DNA from: Lysinibacillus antri | GTDB taxonomy: Bacteria; Bacillota; Bacilli; Bacillales_A; Planococcaceae | Assembly (NCBI RefSeq): GCF_003977595.1 | Contig: NZ_RYYR01000033.1 | Coordinates: 1-44,881 of the forward strand | Reading direction: 5' to 3' | DNA: 44,881 bases | Shown: piece after piece, positions 26,650 to 34,554 of the stretch | Layout of the letters: each line of letters opens with the position of its first letter | How positions within the stretch are numbered: position 1 is the first letter of the stretch | Position numbers and translations under genes: made by a program | Notes under the pieces: model-generated | Database searches by the model: none | The model's input: only the letters and a program-made list of their open reading frames with translations | What the model was told of the DNA's origin: nothing

Positions 26650-27891
26650 ATGTTAGCGAATTTTGATGCAAATTTACAAAAATATGCAAAACTTCTAGTA
26701 GCAAAAGGAATTAATGTACAGCCAGGCGATTGGGTTAAAATGACGATTACCGTTGATCAAGCTCCATTAGCACGTTTAATTACAAGAGAAGCCTATGCAT
26801 TAGGTGCCGAGAAAGTAATTGTAAAATGGGCAGACGATGAAATTACTAAACTAAACTATCTTCATCAGCCAACAGAAGTATTAACAAATATCCCACAATA
26901 CGAAATCGACGAATCAGAAGATCACGTATTAAATCATCGAGTAAGCAGATTATCCATTATTTCAAGTGACCCAGGCCTATTAAACGAAGTAGATCCAACA
27001 AAAGTAGCTACATTCCAAAGTGAATTTGGTAAGGCCTTCCACGTCCAACGAAAAGCTACTCAAAATGATGACTTAAAATGGACAGTTGCTGCGGCAGCTG
27101 GAGCAGGTTGGGCTGCAAAAGTATTCCCGCATCTTGCTACATCTGAAGAACAAGTAGATGCGTTATGGGATCAAATCTTTAAAACTTGTCGTGTTTATGA
27201 AGAAGACCCGATTGCTGCATGGGATCAACATAAAAAAACGTTGAATGAAAAAGCAGCAATTCTTAATGATATCCAATTTGATGCACTTCACTATACGGCT
27301 CCTGGTACTGACCTTACATTAGGTTTACCTAAAAACCACATTTGGGCATGTGCAGAAAGCTATAATCCTAAAGGTGATGAATTTATTGCGAACATGCCAA
27401 CAGAGGAAGTTTTCACAGCGCCGGATACGCGTAGAATGGATGGCGTCGTTCGTAGTACAAAACCACTAAGCTATGCGGGTACTTTAATTGAAGGCATTGA
27501 AGTTCACTTTAAAGATGGAAAAATCGTGGATATCTCTGCAGAAAAAGGCGACGAAGCCATTAAAAAATTAGTATTTGATAATGATGGCGGCACTGGTTTA
27601 GGTGAAGTAGCCCTTGTTCCAGATCCATCCCCTATTTCACAATCAGGGATTACATTCTTCAATACTTTATTTGATGAAAATGCTTCAAACCATTTAGCCA
27701 TTGGTTCGGCCTACCCTACTACGATTCAAGGTGGAACAACAATGAGCCCTGAAGAACTAAGAGCAAATGGTATGAATACTTCGACTGTGCACGTTGACTT
27801 CATGATTGGGTCAGCACAAATGAATATTGATGGCATTAAACAAGATGGCACAGTGGTTCCAATATTCCGAAATGGCGATTGGGCGATCTAA
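26650..27891 (+). CDS. ampS: M29-family metallo-aminopeptidase
   Basis: 413-residue cytosolic aminopeptidase of the thermophilic-aminopeptidase (M29) family, which uses two metal ions to remove N-terminal amino acids. Recognisable blocks are VQPGDWVKMTITVDQAPLARLI near the N-terminus, APGTDLTLGLP, NMPTEEVFTAPDTRRMDGVV with a metal-ligand glutamate, and GTGLGEVALVPDPSPIS, with NHLAIGSAYP and VHVDFMIGS near the end. GGAGG lies eight bases before the ATG. Monocistronic with a clear terminator. Confidence 0.93.
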   Translation: MLANFDANLQKYAKLLVAKGINVQPGDWVKMTITVDQAPLARLITREAYALGAEKVIVKWADDEITKLNYLHQPTEVLTNIPQYEIDESEDHVLNHRVSRLSIISSDPGLLNEVDPTKVATFQSEFGKAFHVQRKATQNDDLKWTVAAAAGAGWAAKVFPHLATSEEQVDALWDQIFKTCRVYEEDPIAAWDQHKKTLNEKAAILNDIQFDALHYTAPGTDLTLGLPKNHIWACAESYNPKGDEFIANMPTEEVFTAPDTRRMDGVVRSTKPLSYAGTLIEGIEVHFKDGKIVDISAEKGDEAIKKLVFDNDGGTGLGEVALVPDPSPISQSGITFFNTLFDENASNHLAIGSAYPTTIQGGTTMSPEELRANGMNTSTVHVDFMIGSAQMNIDGIKQDGTVVPIFRNGDWAI

Positions 27892-27901
27892 GCTAACAAA
27901 T

Positions 27902-27942
27902 AAAGCAATCTCCCCTGTTTTATACTGGTGAGATTGCTTTTT
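27902..27942 (+). terminator. Terminator of the M29 aminopeptidase gene
   Basis: AAAGCAATCTC (27902-27912) pairs with GAGATTGCTTT (27930-27940), followed by T's. Confidence 0.9.
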
Positions 27943-28033
27943 ATATTGAATCAATATTTCATTAACATCGCTCGCATTATTTTTAAAGTGAAAAAGTGAA
28001 AACCGAGATTAGCCTTCACTTTATTTTCGAATA

Positions 28034-28384
28034 TTAAACTTCAACAACTTCAGAATTCAATAGACCGGTATTTCGAGCAATTCGGTTTAATTGCATTTTT
28101 ACAACAGGACTCTTTTGGATAATAAATTCAACTTTATTAAATTGAGATTCTTTATACATTTTAAATGAAACCTCTAAAGCTGGCAGCATATCTTGAGTTA
28201 TGATATTCATATCTTTACAATCAACTTTTAGTATAAAATTACTAGCATTAATTGATGCCACTTTGCTTTGATAGTCTTTATGGAAACTCTCCGCTTGTTG
28301 AGGAGTAAATGTCCCTTTTACTGACATATCGATTGATTTCTTTGCTTGATTCACAATGATACTGTAACTTCCTATTTGACTCAT
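28034..28384 (-). CDS. STAS-like small protein
   Basis: 116 residues. An N-terminal beta-strand pattern (SYSIIVNQAKKSIDMSVKGTF), then a helix with a phosphorylatable-looking segment, a strand FILKVDCKDMNII and a C-terminal alpha/beta stretch VEFIIQKSPVVKMQLNRIA give the order of an anti-sigma-antagonist (STAS) fold. I see no firm family assignment. AGGAGG lies eleven bases before the ATG. Short, single and divergent from the NERD gene. Confidence 0.7.
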   Translation of the reverse strand: MSQIGSYSIIVNQAKKSIDMSVKGTFTPQQAESFHKDYQSKVASINASNFILKVDCKDMNIITQDMLPALEVSFKMYKESQFNKVEFIIQKSPVVKMQLNRIARNTGLLNSEVVEV

Positions 28385-28735
28385 CTCAAAAACTTCCTCC
28401 TATTACTATTTTCCCTTTATTTATGAAATTTCTATCTAATGACTATTTTATTATATCGAGCGTTCTATTCAATAACCTTTATCCTCATTTCCCTTTTCTA
28501 TCTTTTACCCTTAAGAACTATTATGGGTACGAACGATTCATTCGAATTTATACCTCACAAAAACTACCAGGCCTATAATACTAGCTACTTTTATTTACAA
28601 AGGAAAAGAAACTACAATACAAACATCAGTCCCTTATTTATACCAATTAGAACCAATCTGAAAATGGGTATGGAAATTTTTACATTTTTTAATAAAATAG
28701 AGTTATAGATTTTTGAATAAGGGAGGCGAAGGAAG
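28385..28735. other. Intergenic region, no supported gene
   Basis: AT-rich gap between divergent genes. A plus-strand frame of 89 codons (28439-28708) has no ribosome binding site, an odd composition and no recognisable domain, so I do not call it. GGAGG at 28722-28726 belongs to the NERD gene. Confidence 0.5.
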
Positions 28736-29641
28736 ATTTTTCTTAAAACTAGAACTGAATCTACTGAACTACAGATTTTGAATTCCTTAAACATTCGAAT
28801 GCAGTTGTCCGACAAAGATAAACAATATTATTACAACCTCAAAAAGGGCTACGAAGGCGAGTGTTTGTTTGATACTTTCATTGAAAAGTTACAATGTGAT
28901 TGCCTCGTGTTAAACGATTTACTGTTAAAAACAAACAATTCTACCTATCAAATTGATTCCTTATTAATACTGTCAGATTCTATTGATATTTTTGAGGTTA
29001 AAAATTTTGAGGGAGACTACTATTATCAATCTGACCGAATATACAAACGGCCCAAAACAGAAATTATGAATCCACTTACCCAATTGACGCGAACTGAATC
29101 CTTGTTTCGTCAATTACTACAGAATCTAGGTTATCGTATTTCGATTAATGCGTATGTCGTTTTCATTAACCCAGAATTCACTTTATATCAATCTCCCCTA
29201 GATAAACCGTTTATTTTTCCAACACAGATCCACCGCTATTTAAAACAATTAAATACAATTCCATCAAAGCTATCACGAAATCATAGGATATTGGCGGACA
29301 AACTATTGTCACTCCATTTGGAAGATTCCCCTTTCAAACAAATCCCAGCTTATGATTACGATCGGCTTCAAAAGGGGATTATGTGTGGATTTTGTAACTC
29401 GCTGCTAGATTTTGTTGAGGGGAATAAGTGTATTTGTGTGCAATGTGGACACCCAGAAATTATTGAGTCTGCAGTTATGCGTAGTGTAAAAGAATTTAAG
29501 CTACTTTTTCCAGATAAAAAAATTACAACTAACATAATCCATGATTGGTGTAATGCAGTACCTTCCAAAAGGAGAATAAGCAGAATACTAAATAAGAATT
29601 TTCAAATGGTTGGTGTACATCAGTGGGCTTATTATGTATAA
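28736..29641 (+). CDS. NERD-domain protein, apparent ATT start
   Basis: Nuclease-related (NERD) domain protein. From ATT at 28736 it has 301 residues and begins IFLKTRTESTELQIL, followed by LNIRMQLSDKDKQYYYNLKKGYEGE, which is how related Bacillus NERD proteins start. The only conventional start in frame is TTG at 28778, which has no ribosome binding site and would remove 14 residues that look native. GGGAGG lies nine bases before the ATT, and an in-frame stop at 28718 excludes anything further upstream. The NERD core shows QIDSLLILSDSIDIFEVKNFEG, with Asp and the Glu-x-Lys pair of endonuclease-like folds. A C-terminal zinc ribbon (CGFCN...CVQCG) follows, then an unassigned 60-residue tail. 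DNA-processing role inferred from the family. Confidence 0.82.
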   Translation: MFLKTRTESTELQILNSLNIRMQLSDKDKQYYYNLKKGYEGECLFDTFIEKLQCDCLVLNDLLLKTNNSTYQIDSLLILSDSIDIFEVKNFEGDYYYQSDRIYKRPKTEIMNPLTQLTRTESLFRQLLQNLGYRISINAYVVFINPEFTLYQSPLDKPFIFPTQIHRYLKQLNTIPSKLSRNHRILADKLLSLHLEDSPFKQIPAYDYDRLQKGIMCGFCNSLLDFVEGNKCICVQCGHPEIIESAVMRSVKEFKLLFPDKKITTNIIHDWCNAVPSKRRISRILNKNFQMVGVHQWAYYV

Positions 29642-29665
29642 AGTTTTTGCCTATCTCAAAGCTTT

Positions 29666-29696
29666 GTCCTTCAAGTAATATTTGAAGGGCTCTTTT
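29666..29696 (+). terminator. Terminator of the NERD gene
   Basis: GTCCTTCAA (29666-29674) pairs with TTGAAGGGC (29682-29690), one G-T wobble, followed by TCTTTTT. Confidence 0.75.
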
Positions 29697-29749
29697 TATG
29701 CGTTTTTTCGTGAAGACATTTTGGATTGAAACAATTCTAAATAGTTTTT

Positions 29750-30210
29750 ATCTTTGTCGACTTTATGAAGACCACTTTCACCTATTTTTCTAGCGATTTT
29801 GGTTTTCATCAGCTTCATGAAGATCACTTTCATCATTTTTTCTAGCAGTTTTGGTTTTCATTAGCTTCATGAAGACCACTTTCATCATTTTTTCTAGCAG
29901 TTTTGGTTTTCATTAGCTTCATGAAGACCACTTTCATCATTTTTTCTAGCGATTTTGGTTTTCACCGGCTTCATGAAGACCACTTTCATCATTTTTTCTA
30001 GTGAGTTTGGTTTTCATCGGCTTCATGAAGACCACTTTCATCATTTTTTCTAGCGATTTTGGTTTTCACCGGCTTCATGAAGACCACTTTCATCATTTTT
30101 TCTAGCGATTTTGATTTTCATCAGCTTCATGAAGACCACTTTCACCTACTTCTCTAGTGAGTTTGGTTTTCATCGGCTCCATGAAAACCACTTTCACCAA
30201 ATTTCCAAAA
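29750..30210. repeat. 52-bp tandem repeat array, nine units
   Basis: The core ATGAAG/ATGAAA recurs at 29765, 29817, 29869, 29921, 29973, 30025, 30077, 30129 and 30181, exactly 52 bases apart each time. The unit comprises TTCATGAAGACCACTTTC, then ATCATTTTTTCTAGCGATTT, then TGGTTTTCATCGGC. Inner units are nearly identical; the outer ones drift. Within each unit GGTTTTCAT can pair with ATGAAGACC to form a 9-bp hairpin with one wobble. Because 52 is not a multiple of three and the whole unit is conserved, it is neither a coding repeat nor a CRISPR array. The 30211-30361 stretch after it holds nothing recognised. Confidence 0.92.
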
Positions 30211-30361
30211 AATTTCGTTCTTGATCTAGTGCTTGTACTATAAAAATCCGTATCTACCTATGATTCCTCCAGCGATTACGGTTGCGTAGAAGCTATCAAG
30301 CAGCATATTTATTTAATTTTCCACTAATTTGTAATTAACGGCTTGCAAAGCACACAAACAA

Positions 30362-30403
30362 AAAACTTAGCCATCCCCTTTTAAAAGGAAACAACTAAGT
30401 TTT
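30362..30403 (-). terminator. Terminator of the MFS gene
   Basis: AAAACTTAG (30362-30370) and CTAAGTTTT (30395-30403) pair around an inner CCTTTTAAAAGG palindrome. The minus strand continues into T's. Confidence 0.8.
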
Positions 30404-30419
30404 CATTTACTTATTACAT

Positions 30420-31454
30420 TTACACACGAACTGTAGCTTTTGCATCTTCTTCGATTGAATCTAATGCTGTATGCACGTCGGCTGTACCTGTTTTTGATGG
30501 TGCCGTTTCTTTAAAGAAGAATGAGAAGATTAATGCAACTATCCCTGCAACTACGAATAATGGAGTTTGAATACCAAATGTATCGGCTAATGCACCATTT
30601 ACCATTGGATTTAAGAAACCTCCGAATAACTCGCCAATACCGATTGTTAACCCTACTGCTAATCCTGAATATTGTAACGGAATAGATTCAACAGGAATAA
30701 CTGACATGGACATCCCAATAATCTCTGAACCCATCGAACCGATAAATAATAACGCCATCATTAAAGGAATTGAATCTGTAAATACTAAAGCCAGTGGGAA
30801 AACCATTAACATTAAAGCAGAAATAATTGATGCCGGTTTACGACCAGTTTTTTCTGATATTGTTGGAATTAAGAATCCAAAAATTGCGTATCCGACCCCA
30901 AAAGCTGCCATAATTAAACTCATTTGACCATCTGAAATACCTTTTGCTTGCACTAAATATGTTGGCCCAAAAATTTGGAATGCCATAAGTGCTGTCATAC
31001 CTGCACTAAATACGATAATCGATAACCAAATATTACGGTGTTTTAAAATATCTTTCACTTTCACTTTTTCACTCGATTTTACTGAGTGCACCGAATGTAA
31101 TTTCTTTGGATCTGGATTTTTCATTGTTTTGAAAATGAAGAAACTTAAAATGATCCCAGGGATAATTGTTAAATAGAATGCAGTATGCCAGTCAAAGTTT
31201 GTCGCTAATGCCACGATCACAACAGGCGCCAAAATACTACCGAATATAGCGTTACTCATATTCATTGTAAAACCTAAGTTAAATCCACGACGACGCTCAG
31301 ATGACTCAATCGCTAAAATGGATTGAGTTTGCGGAATTAGTGGACCTTCTACAATCCCCATTAATAGACGGAGTACAAATAACATGGCGAAACTTTGTGC
31401 TAATCCATGCATTAAAGAAATAACGGAAAATGCTAATACTAATACAGCTAACAT
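30420..31454 (-). CDS. MFS transporter lacking its N-terminal helices
   Basis: 344-residue major facilitator permease; full-length relatives have about 420-440. The protein begins at what should be transmembrane helix 3 (MLAVLVLAFSVISLMHGLA), then the helix-4 motif LRLLMGIVEGPLIPQTQSI, and keeps helices through to the C-terminus (HTALDSIEEDAKATVRV). Codons before the ATG read ESKER, like the usual loop 2-3, and then hit a stop, so helices 1 and 2 were probably lost by deletion. The sequence type resembles aromatic-acid/sugar-acid carriers. Upstream lie two broken genes, so it is part of a decaying locus and probably non-functional. Confidence 0.8.
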   Translation of the reverse strand: MLAVLVLAFSVISLMHGLAQSFAMLFVLRLLMGIVEGPLIPQTQSILAIESSERRRGFNLGFTMNMSNAIFGSILAPVVIVALATNFDWHTAFYLTIIPGIILSFFIFKTMKNPDPKKLHSVHSVKSSEKVKVKDILKHRNIWLSIIVFSAGMTALMAFQIFGPTYLVQAKGISDGQMSLIMAAFGVGYAIFGFLIPTISEKTGRKPASIISALMLMVFPLALVFTDSIPLMMALLFIGSMGSEIIGMSMSVIPVESIPLQYSGLAVGLTIGIGELFGGFLNPMVNGALADTFGIQTPLFVVAGIVALIFSFFFKETAPSKTGTADVHTALDSIEEDAKATVRV

Positions 31455-31562
31455 TCTCTCTTTACTTTCCTACCATAAGTAGAAGTATTACGGAATTAAA
31501 AATAACAAGAAGAAACACTAGCAACTTTATGAAAGCGGTTTAATTTCTATTTAAAGATGATG

Positions 31563-31748
31563 CTATATAGTTAATAAATCAGCTTGCGAGAAGAAACTAC
31601 CACCTGACTTTAGAGCACCTTGTTCAACAAGAGCAGCCACAAGCTGTGAAGGTAATCTACTTCTTCCAAAACCACCCACAAGTAAGGTTGAAACGTCTTT
31701 TATGTCAGCAACTGCTTGGGATGCACTATCATATTTTTTTTGAATCAT
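31563..31748 (-). pseudogene. 3-oxoacid CoA-transferase subunit A fragment
   Basis: The first 48 or so residues, MIQKKYDSASQAVADIKDVS then TLLVGGFGRSRLPSQLVAALVEQGAL, match the N-terminus of CoA-transferase subunit A (ScoA/AtoD/PcaI type), including the VGGFG turn. The frame then runs into 14 unrelated residues and stops. Full-length subunits have about 220-230 residues and a B subunit normally follows; both are gone. The ATG still has a GAGAGGGGGCGG leader. This is a 5' stub left by a deletion. Confidence 0.75.
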
Positions 31749-31779
31749 AGAGTCCGCCCCCTCTCACTAATTTTATTTG

Positions 31780-32600
31780 TTATCTAATTCTTTCTTCTAA
31801 ATAGCCATTCATTATAACAAAGAATGCACATGGTAAGTGCCTTGGATTCCCTGTATATCCCATTTCATCAGCGATACTAGAAAATGGAGCATACAGTTCA
31901 TGTTGCTCGGTAGGAAGTCCATCCGATAAATGACGCTTCACTACATCACTTAATTTGGCATCCATTTCAAGGCTAGCTTGTAACACCTTCGCTACTTGCT
32001 CGCCTTCAATTTGAGCACTTTGTATAACACCATTCTTGTTTCGGAATGGATATCCTAAGAATAATTGCTTTGGACAAACTTCTTCTAATAAGCGTTTGAC
32101 ACTGTTGCGATATAACGTTGCATTTTCAATCGTTGGCATACCGCTTAACCCGCCATACATTTGAACTGCATCCGCTGCAAATGCCCAGTTTAACCCTTCC
32201 AAAACAAATGTAACTGAACCAATTGAGTGACTAGGCGTTTCTACAACCTTTAATATAACCTCATCACCAAGATTAATAGAATCGCCTTCAACTACTTCTA
32301 GGCTTGGTTCAATTTCCTTTCCTACTATTCGATAGTAACATATTCATATGCTTTTCTTGAATACCTGGGTCAGTGATGTACTTCCCTTGTACAGCTTTTT
32401 AATCTATAATTTGTTCATTTCGATTTCGCAAAAGTTAAGCTTCCTTTTTAGGAACGACCACTTTTGCTTGTCGTCCTTTTTTTCCCAAACATTATAAGCG
32501 CCGCCTAAATGATCCACATGACCATGTGTGAGCAAAATCCAACGAATATCTTCTATACAAACTCCATGTTCAGCTAAAGTTGGCTCAATGTCCTCACTTC
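31780..32600 (-). pseudogene. Frameshifted metallo-beta-lactamase-fold hydrolase
   Basis: Pieces of one MBL-fold protein in different frames. At 32530-32505 the minus strand reads LTHGHVDHLGGAYNVW, the zinc motif. Shortly after (about 32464-32438), in a shifted frame, it reads KVVVPKKEA and stops. From about 32345 to 31780 a third segment runs open: YYRIVGKEIEPSLEVVEGDS, then ETPSHSIGSVTFVLEGLNWAFAADAVQMYGG to the end. The N-terminus is missing, cut near 32600 where a hairpin repeat begins. The last segment alone has 140 codons from a TTG but cannot form the active site. Confidence 0.8.
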
Positions 32601-32673
32601 AGGCGGAAATCAATGGCCTCTAAAAGCAAAAATGTACAATTCAAATTGAATTATACATTTTTCACTTTTAGGC
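32592..32673 (-). repeat. Hairpin-bearing dispersed repeat, copy 1
   Basis: A long stem-loop (32616-32673) whose arms include TAAAAGCAAAAATGTACAAT and its imperfect complement. It acts as the terminator of the DUF1456 gene. Sequence beyond the stem (GTCC...CGGAAATCAA...CTC) matches the element at 40312-40403, so the two are copies of one repeat. Confidence 0.7.
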
Positions 32674-32701
32674 ATGCCTCAGTTTTATTGTGGGTAATAA
32701 A

Positions 32702-33223
32702 TTAAATATCTTTTCTGTGTCTGTAGGTTAATCCTTTAATGAAATTGCGTGTGAAGTTATCACCACATTCTTTATAATTACGGTGATCTGCTTTTCGTAA
32801 AATTGCTCCAATCTCGCCCTTCGATACGTTTAATCCGCCATCATAAAAAATCGCGATCATGTCTTCTGTTGTTAAACTAAGCGCTACTTTCACTCGTTTT
32901 ATAAATAAGTTATTTGCTGTATCTCTCTTCGCTAGTGGCTGTACTGGCTTTTTATCTTGCTCTGGCTTCGCTTCTTGCTTTCCACGTTTAAATGTAATAA
33001 ATCCATTTAAAAATGCTTCTAACATGTCATAGTCACATGGGGTAAAATTATCAGTTGGTGTTAGATCGTATTCCCCTTCTTCTGTTTCTTTTGGTTTCGT
33101 TAAAATTTTACGTACTTCTTCTTTTGTTACGTTGATGCCACCTAATTGGAAAATCTCCACCATATCCGTATCTTTTATATCTAATGCATATCGTAATCGG
33201 ATGAGTAAATCGTTGTTTGTCAT
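32702..33223 (-). CDS. DUF1456 (YehS-like) family protein
   Basis: 173 residues made of two similar halves of about 70 residues. Each begins NDLLIRLRYALDIKDTDMVEIFQLGG or NLFIKRVKVALSLTTEDMIAIFYDGG and continues with V(T/S)K.E....L.K, the DUF1456 repeat. A charged Lys/Glu/Pro-rich linker (about 80-100) joins them. The family occurs in E. coli (YehS) and Firmicutes with no known function. The ATG at 33223 is preceded by AAAGGAG. A symmetrical CGTTTCGA site lies 30 bases upstream. Confidence 0.88.
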   Translation of the reverse strand: MTNNDLLIRLRYALDIKDTDMVEIFQLGGINVTKEEVRKILTKPKETEEGEYDLTPTDNFTPCDYDMLEAFLNGFITFKRGKQEAKPEQDKKPVQPLAKRDTANNLFIKRVKVALSLTTEDMIAIFYDGGLNVSKGEIGAILRKADHRNYKECGDNFTRNFIKGLTYRHRKDI

Positions 33224-33252
33224 GTTCGTTTCTCCTTTTATGTATAGATGTT

Positions 33253-33278
33253 CGTTTCGAATTGTTCATGTCGAAACG
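33253..33278. promoter_or_regulatory. Candidate operator, CGTTTCGA inverted repeat
   Basis: CGTTTCGA (33253-33260) and TCGAAACG (33271-33278) form a perfect 8-bp inverted repeat with a 10-base spacer. A third CGTTTCGA lies at 33319-33326. It sits between the DUF1456 start and the biosynthetic operon and could bind a dimeric regulator. The rest of the gap up to 33555 is AT-rich, with no other recognised site apart from the ribosome binding site GGAAGGAAG. Confidence 0.45.
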
Positions 33279-33555
33279 TATTTACTTTCAATTTTAACCA
33301 CGTGCATACATTAAAATGCGTTTCGATTTAATGAACACAAAAAATATCTCTTAGATGCCTCCCCTATTATAAGGCTTTAATTACTTGGTGTCATTTAGGA
33401 GGAAATTATAAACTTTGCCCTTATTCTCAAATAAGTTAGATGTAATTCCTGGTAAATTGTTAAATTAGTAATTTTAGAAATTGATTTATAGACCGAGATG
33501 GAATAGAGTTTGAGTAAATTCAATTTTTATTTTTTGTTTCGGAAGGAAGAACAGA

Positions 33556-34554
33556 ATGTCCCAAGTTAGAAATGTAAAAATATTAGGTACTGGTAAATAT
33601 TTACCGATGAAAAAAGTCTATTCACATGAGATTGATGAATTATTAGGTGTAACGAATGGTTGGGTAGAACAAAAATCAGGTGTTGTAGTACGCTCTTTCG
33701 TCGAACAGGAAACTGCTTCAGAAATGGCGGCTTATGCAGCAAATGATGCAATAAAGGCTTCAGGGCTACAGAAAACAGACATTGATTGTATCGTGAGTGT
33801 AAGCGGGACAATGGAACAACCTATCCCTTGTAACGCAGCACTGATCCAACAGCAATTAGGATTAAACGACTCTAAAATTCCTTGTTTTGATATCAACTCT
33901 ACCTGTTTAAGTTTCGTCACTGGCTTTGATACGATTTCTTACTTAGTACATTGTGGTCGATACAAAAACGTACTACTTGTATCAAGCGAGGTTGCATCAG
34001 TTGGTTTAGATTGGGACAAAAAAGAAAATGTGATTCTTTTTGGAGATGGCGCAGCTGCCGTTGTTTTAACAAAGACGCCCGAAAACGAACCATCTAAAGT
34101 GTTATGTGGCCATATGGAAACATTCAGTGATGGTGCGCATTTTACCGAAATACGAGGCGGTGGAACAAAGCTACACCCTAATAACCCAAATGGCAAAAAA
34201 GATGATTTTTTATTCGATATGAACGGGAAATCTGTATTTAAATTATCCTCAAGAAATATCGCTGCTTTTTTAGAAAAATTATTAGCAGCTTCGGATTGCA
34301 CGATGAATGACATTGATTTAGTTGTTCCACACCAAGCAAGTGGTATGGCGATGCGAATTTTAAGAAATAAATTAGGCATTGAAGAAAGGAAATTTATGAA
34401 CATCATTCACAATCATGGCAACACAATCGCTGCGAGTATTCCCATGGCGTTACATGAAGCGATCATGCAAAATAAAATTCAACGTGGCAATAAGATAATG
34501 CTAATCGGTACTTCTGCAGGACTTTCTATCGGAGGGGTTGTGTTTGAGTATTAA
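33556..34554 (+). CDS. 3-oxoacyl-ACP synthase III-like condensing enzyme
   Basis: 332-residue thiolase-fold condensing enzyme of the KAS III (FabH/OleA) type. The catalytic triad is intact: Cys117 in INSTCLSF, His259 in VVPHQAS and Asn289 in HNHGNTIAAS. It would load an acyl group from CoA or ACP on Cys117 and perform a Claisen condensation. It is unlikely to be the housekeeping FabH because it heads a six-gene operon with no fatty-acid synthesis genes. The window between the motifs (LCGHMETFSDGAHFTEIRGGG) is KAS III-like. It may resemble OleA, which joins two acyl chains, given the OleD-like reductase two genes on; chain specificity cannot be read. GGAAGGAAG precedes the ATG. Confidence 0.9.
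   Translation: MSQVRNVKILGTGKYLPMKKVYSHEIDELLGVTNGWVEQKSGVVVRSFVEQETASEMAAYAANDAIKASGLQKTDIDCIVSVSGTMEQPIPCNAALIQQQLGLNDSKIPCFDINSTCLSFVTGFDTISYLVHCGRYKNVLLVSSEVASVGLDWDKKENVILFGDGAAAVVLTKTPENEPSKVLCGHMETFSDGAHFTEIRGGGTKLHPNNPNGKKDDFLFDMNGKSVFKLSSRNIAAFLEKLLAASDCTMNDIDLVVPHQASGMAMRILRNKLGIEERKFMNIIHNHGNTIAASIPMALHEAIMQNKIQRGNKIMLIGTSAGLSIGGVVFEY

Noticed and set aside
28439-28708. 89-codon plus-strand frame
   Set aside because: No ribosome binding site, no recognisable domain, and it lies in an AT-rich divergent promoter region.
29750-30210. CRISPR array
   Set aside because: The full 52-bp unit is conserved with no variable spacers, and no cas genes are present.
31780-32202. Stand-alone 140-residue protein
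   Set aside because: It is the C-terminal part of a frameshifted MBL-fold gene; the zinc motif lies upstream in another frame.
33556-34554. Housekeeping FabH of fatty-acid synthesis
   Set aside because: No fab genes are adjacent and it heads a dedicated six-gene operon, although the enzyme class is the same.
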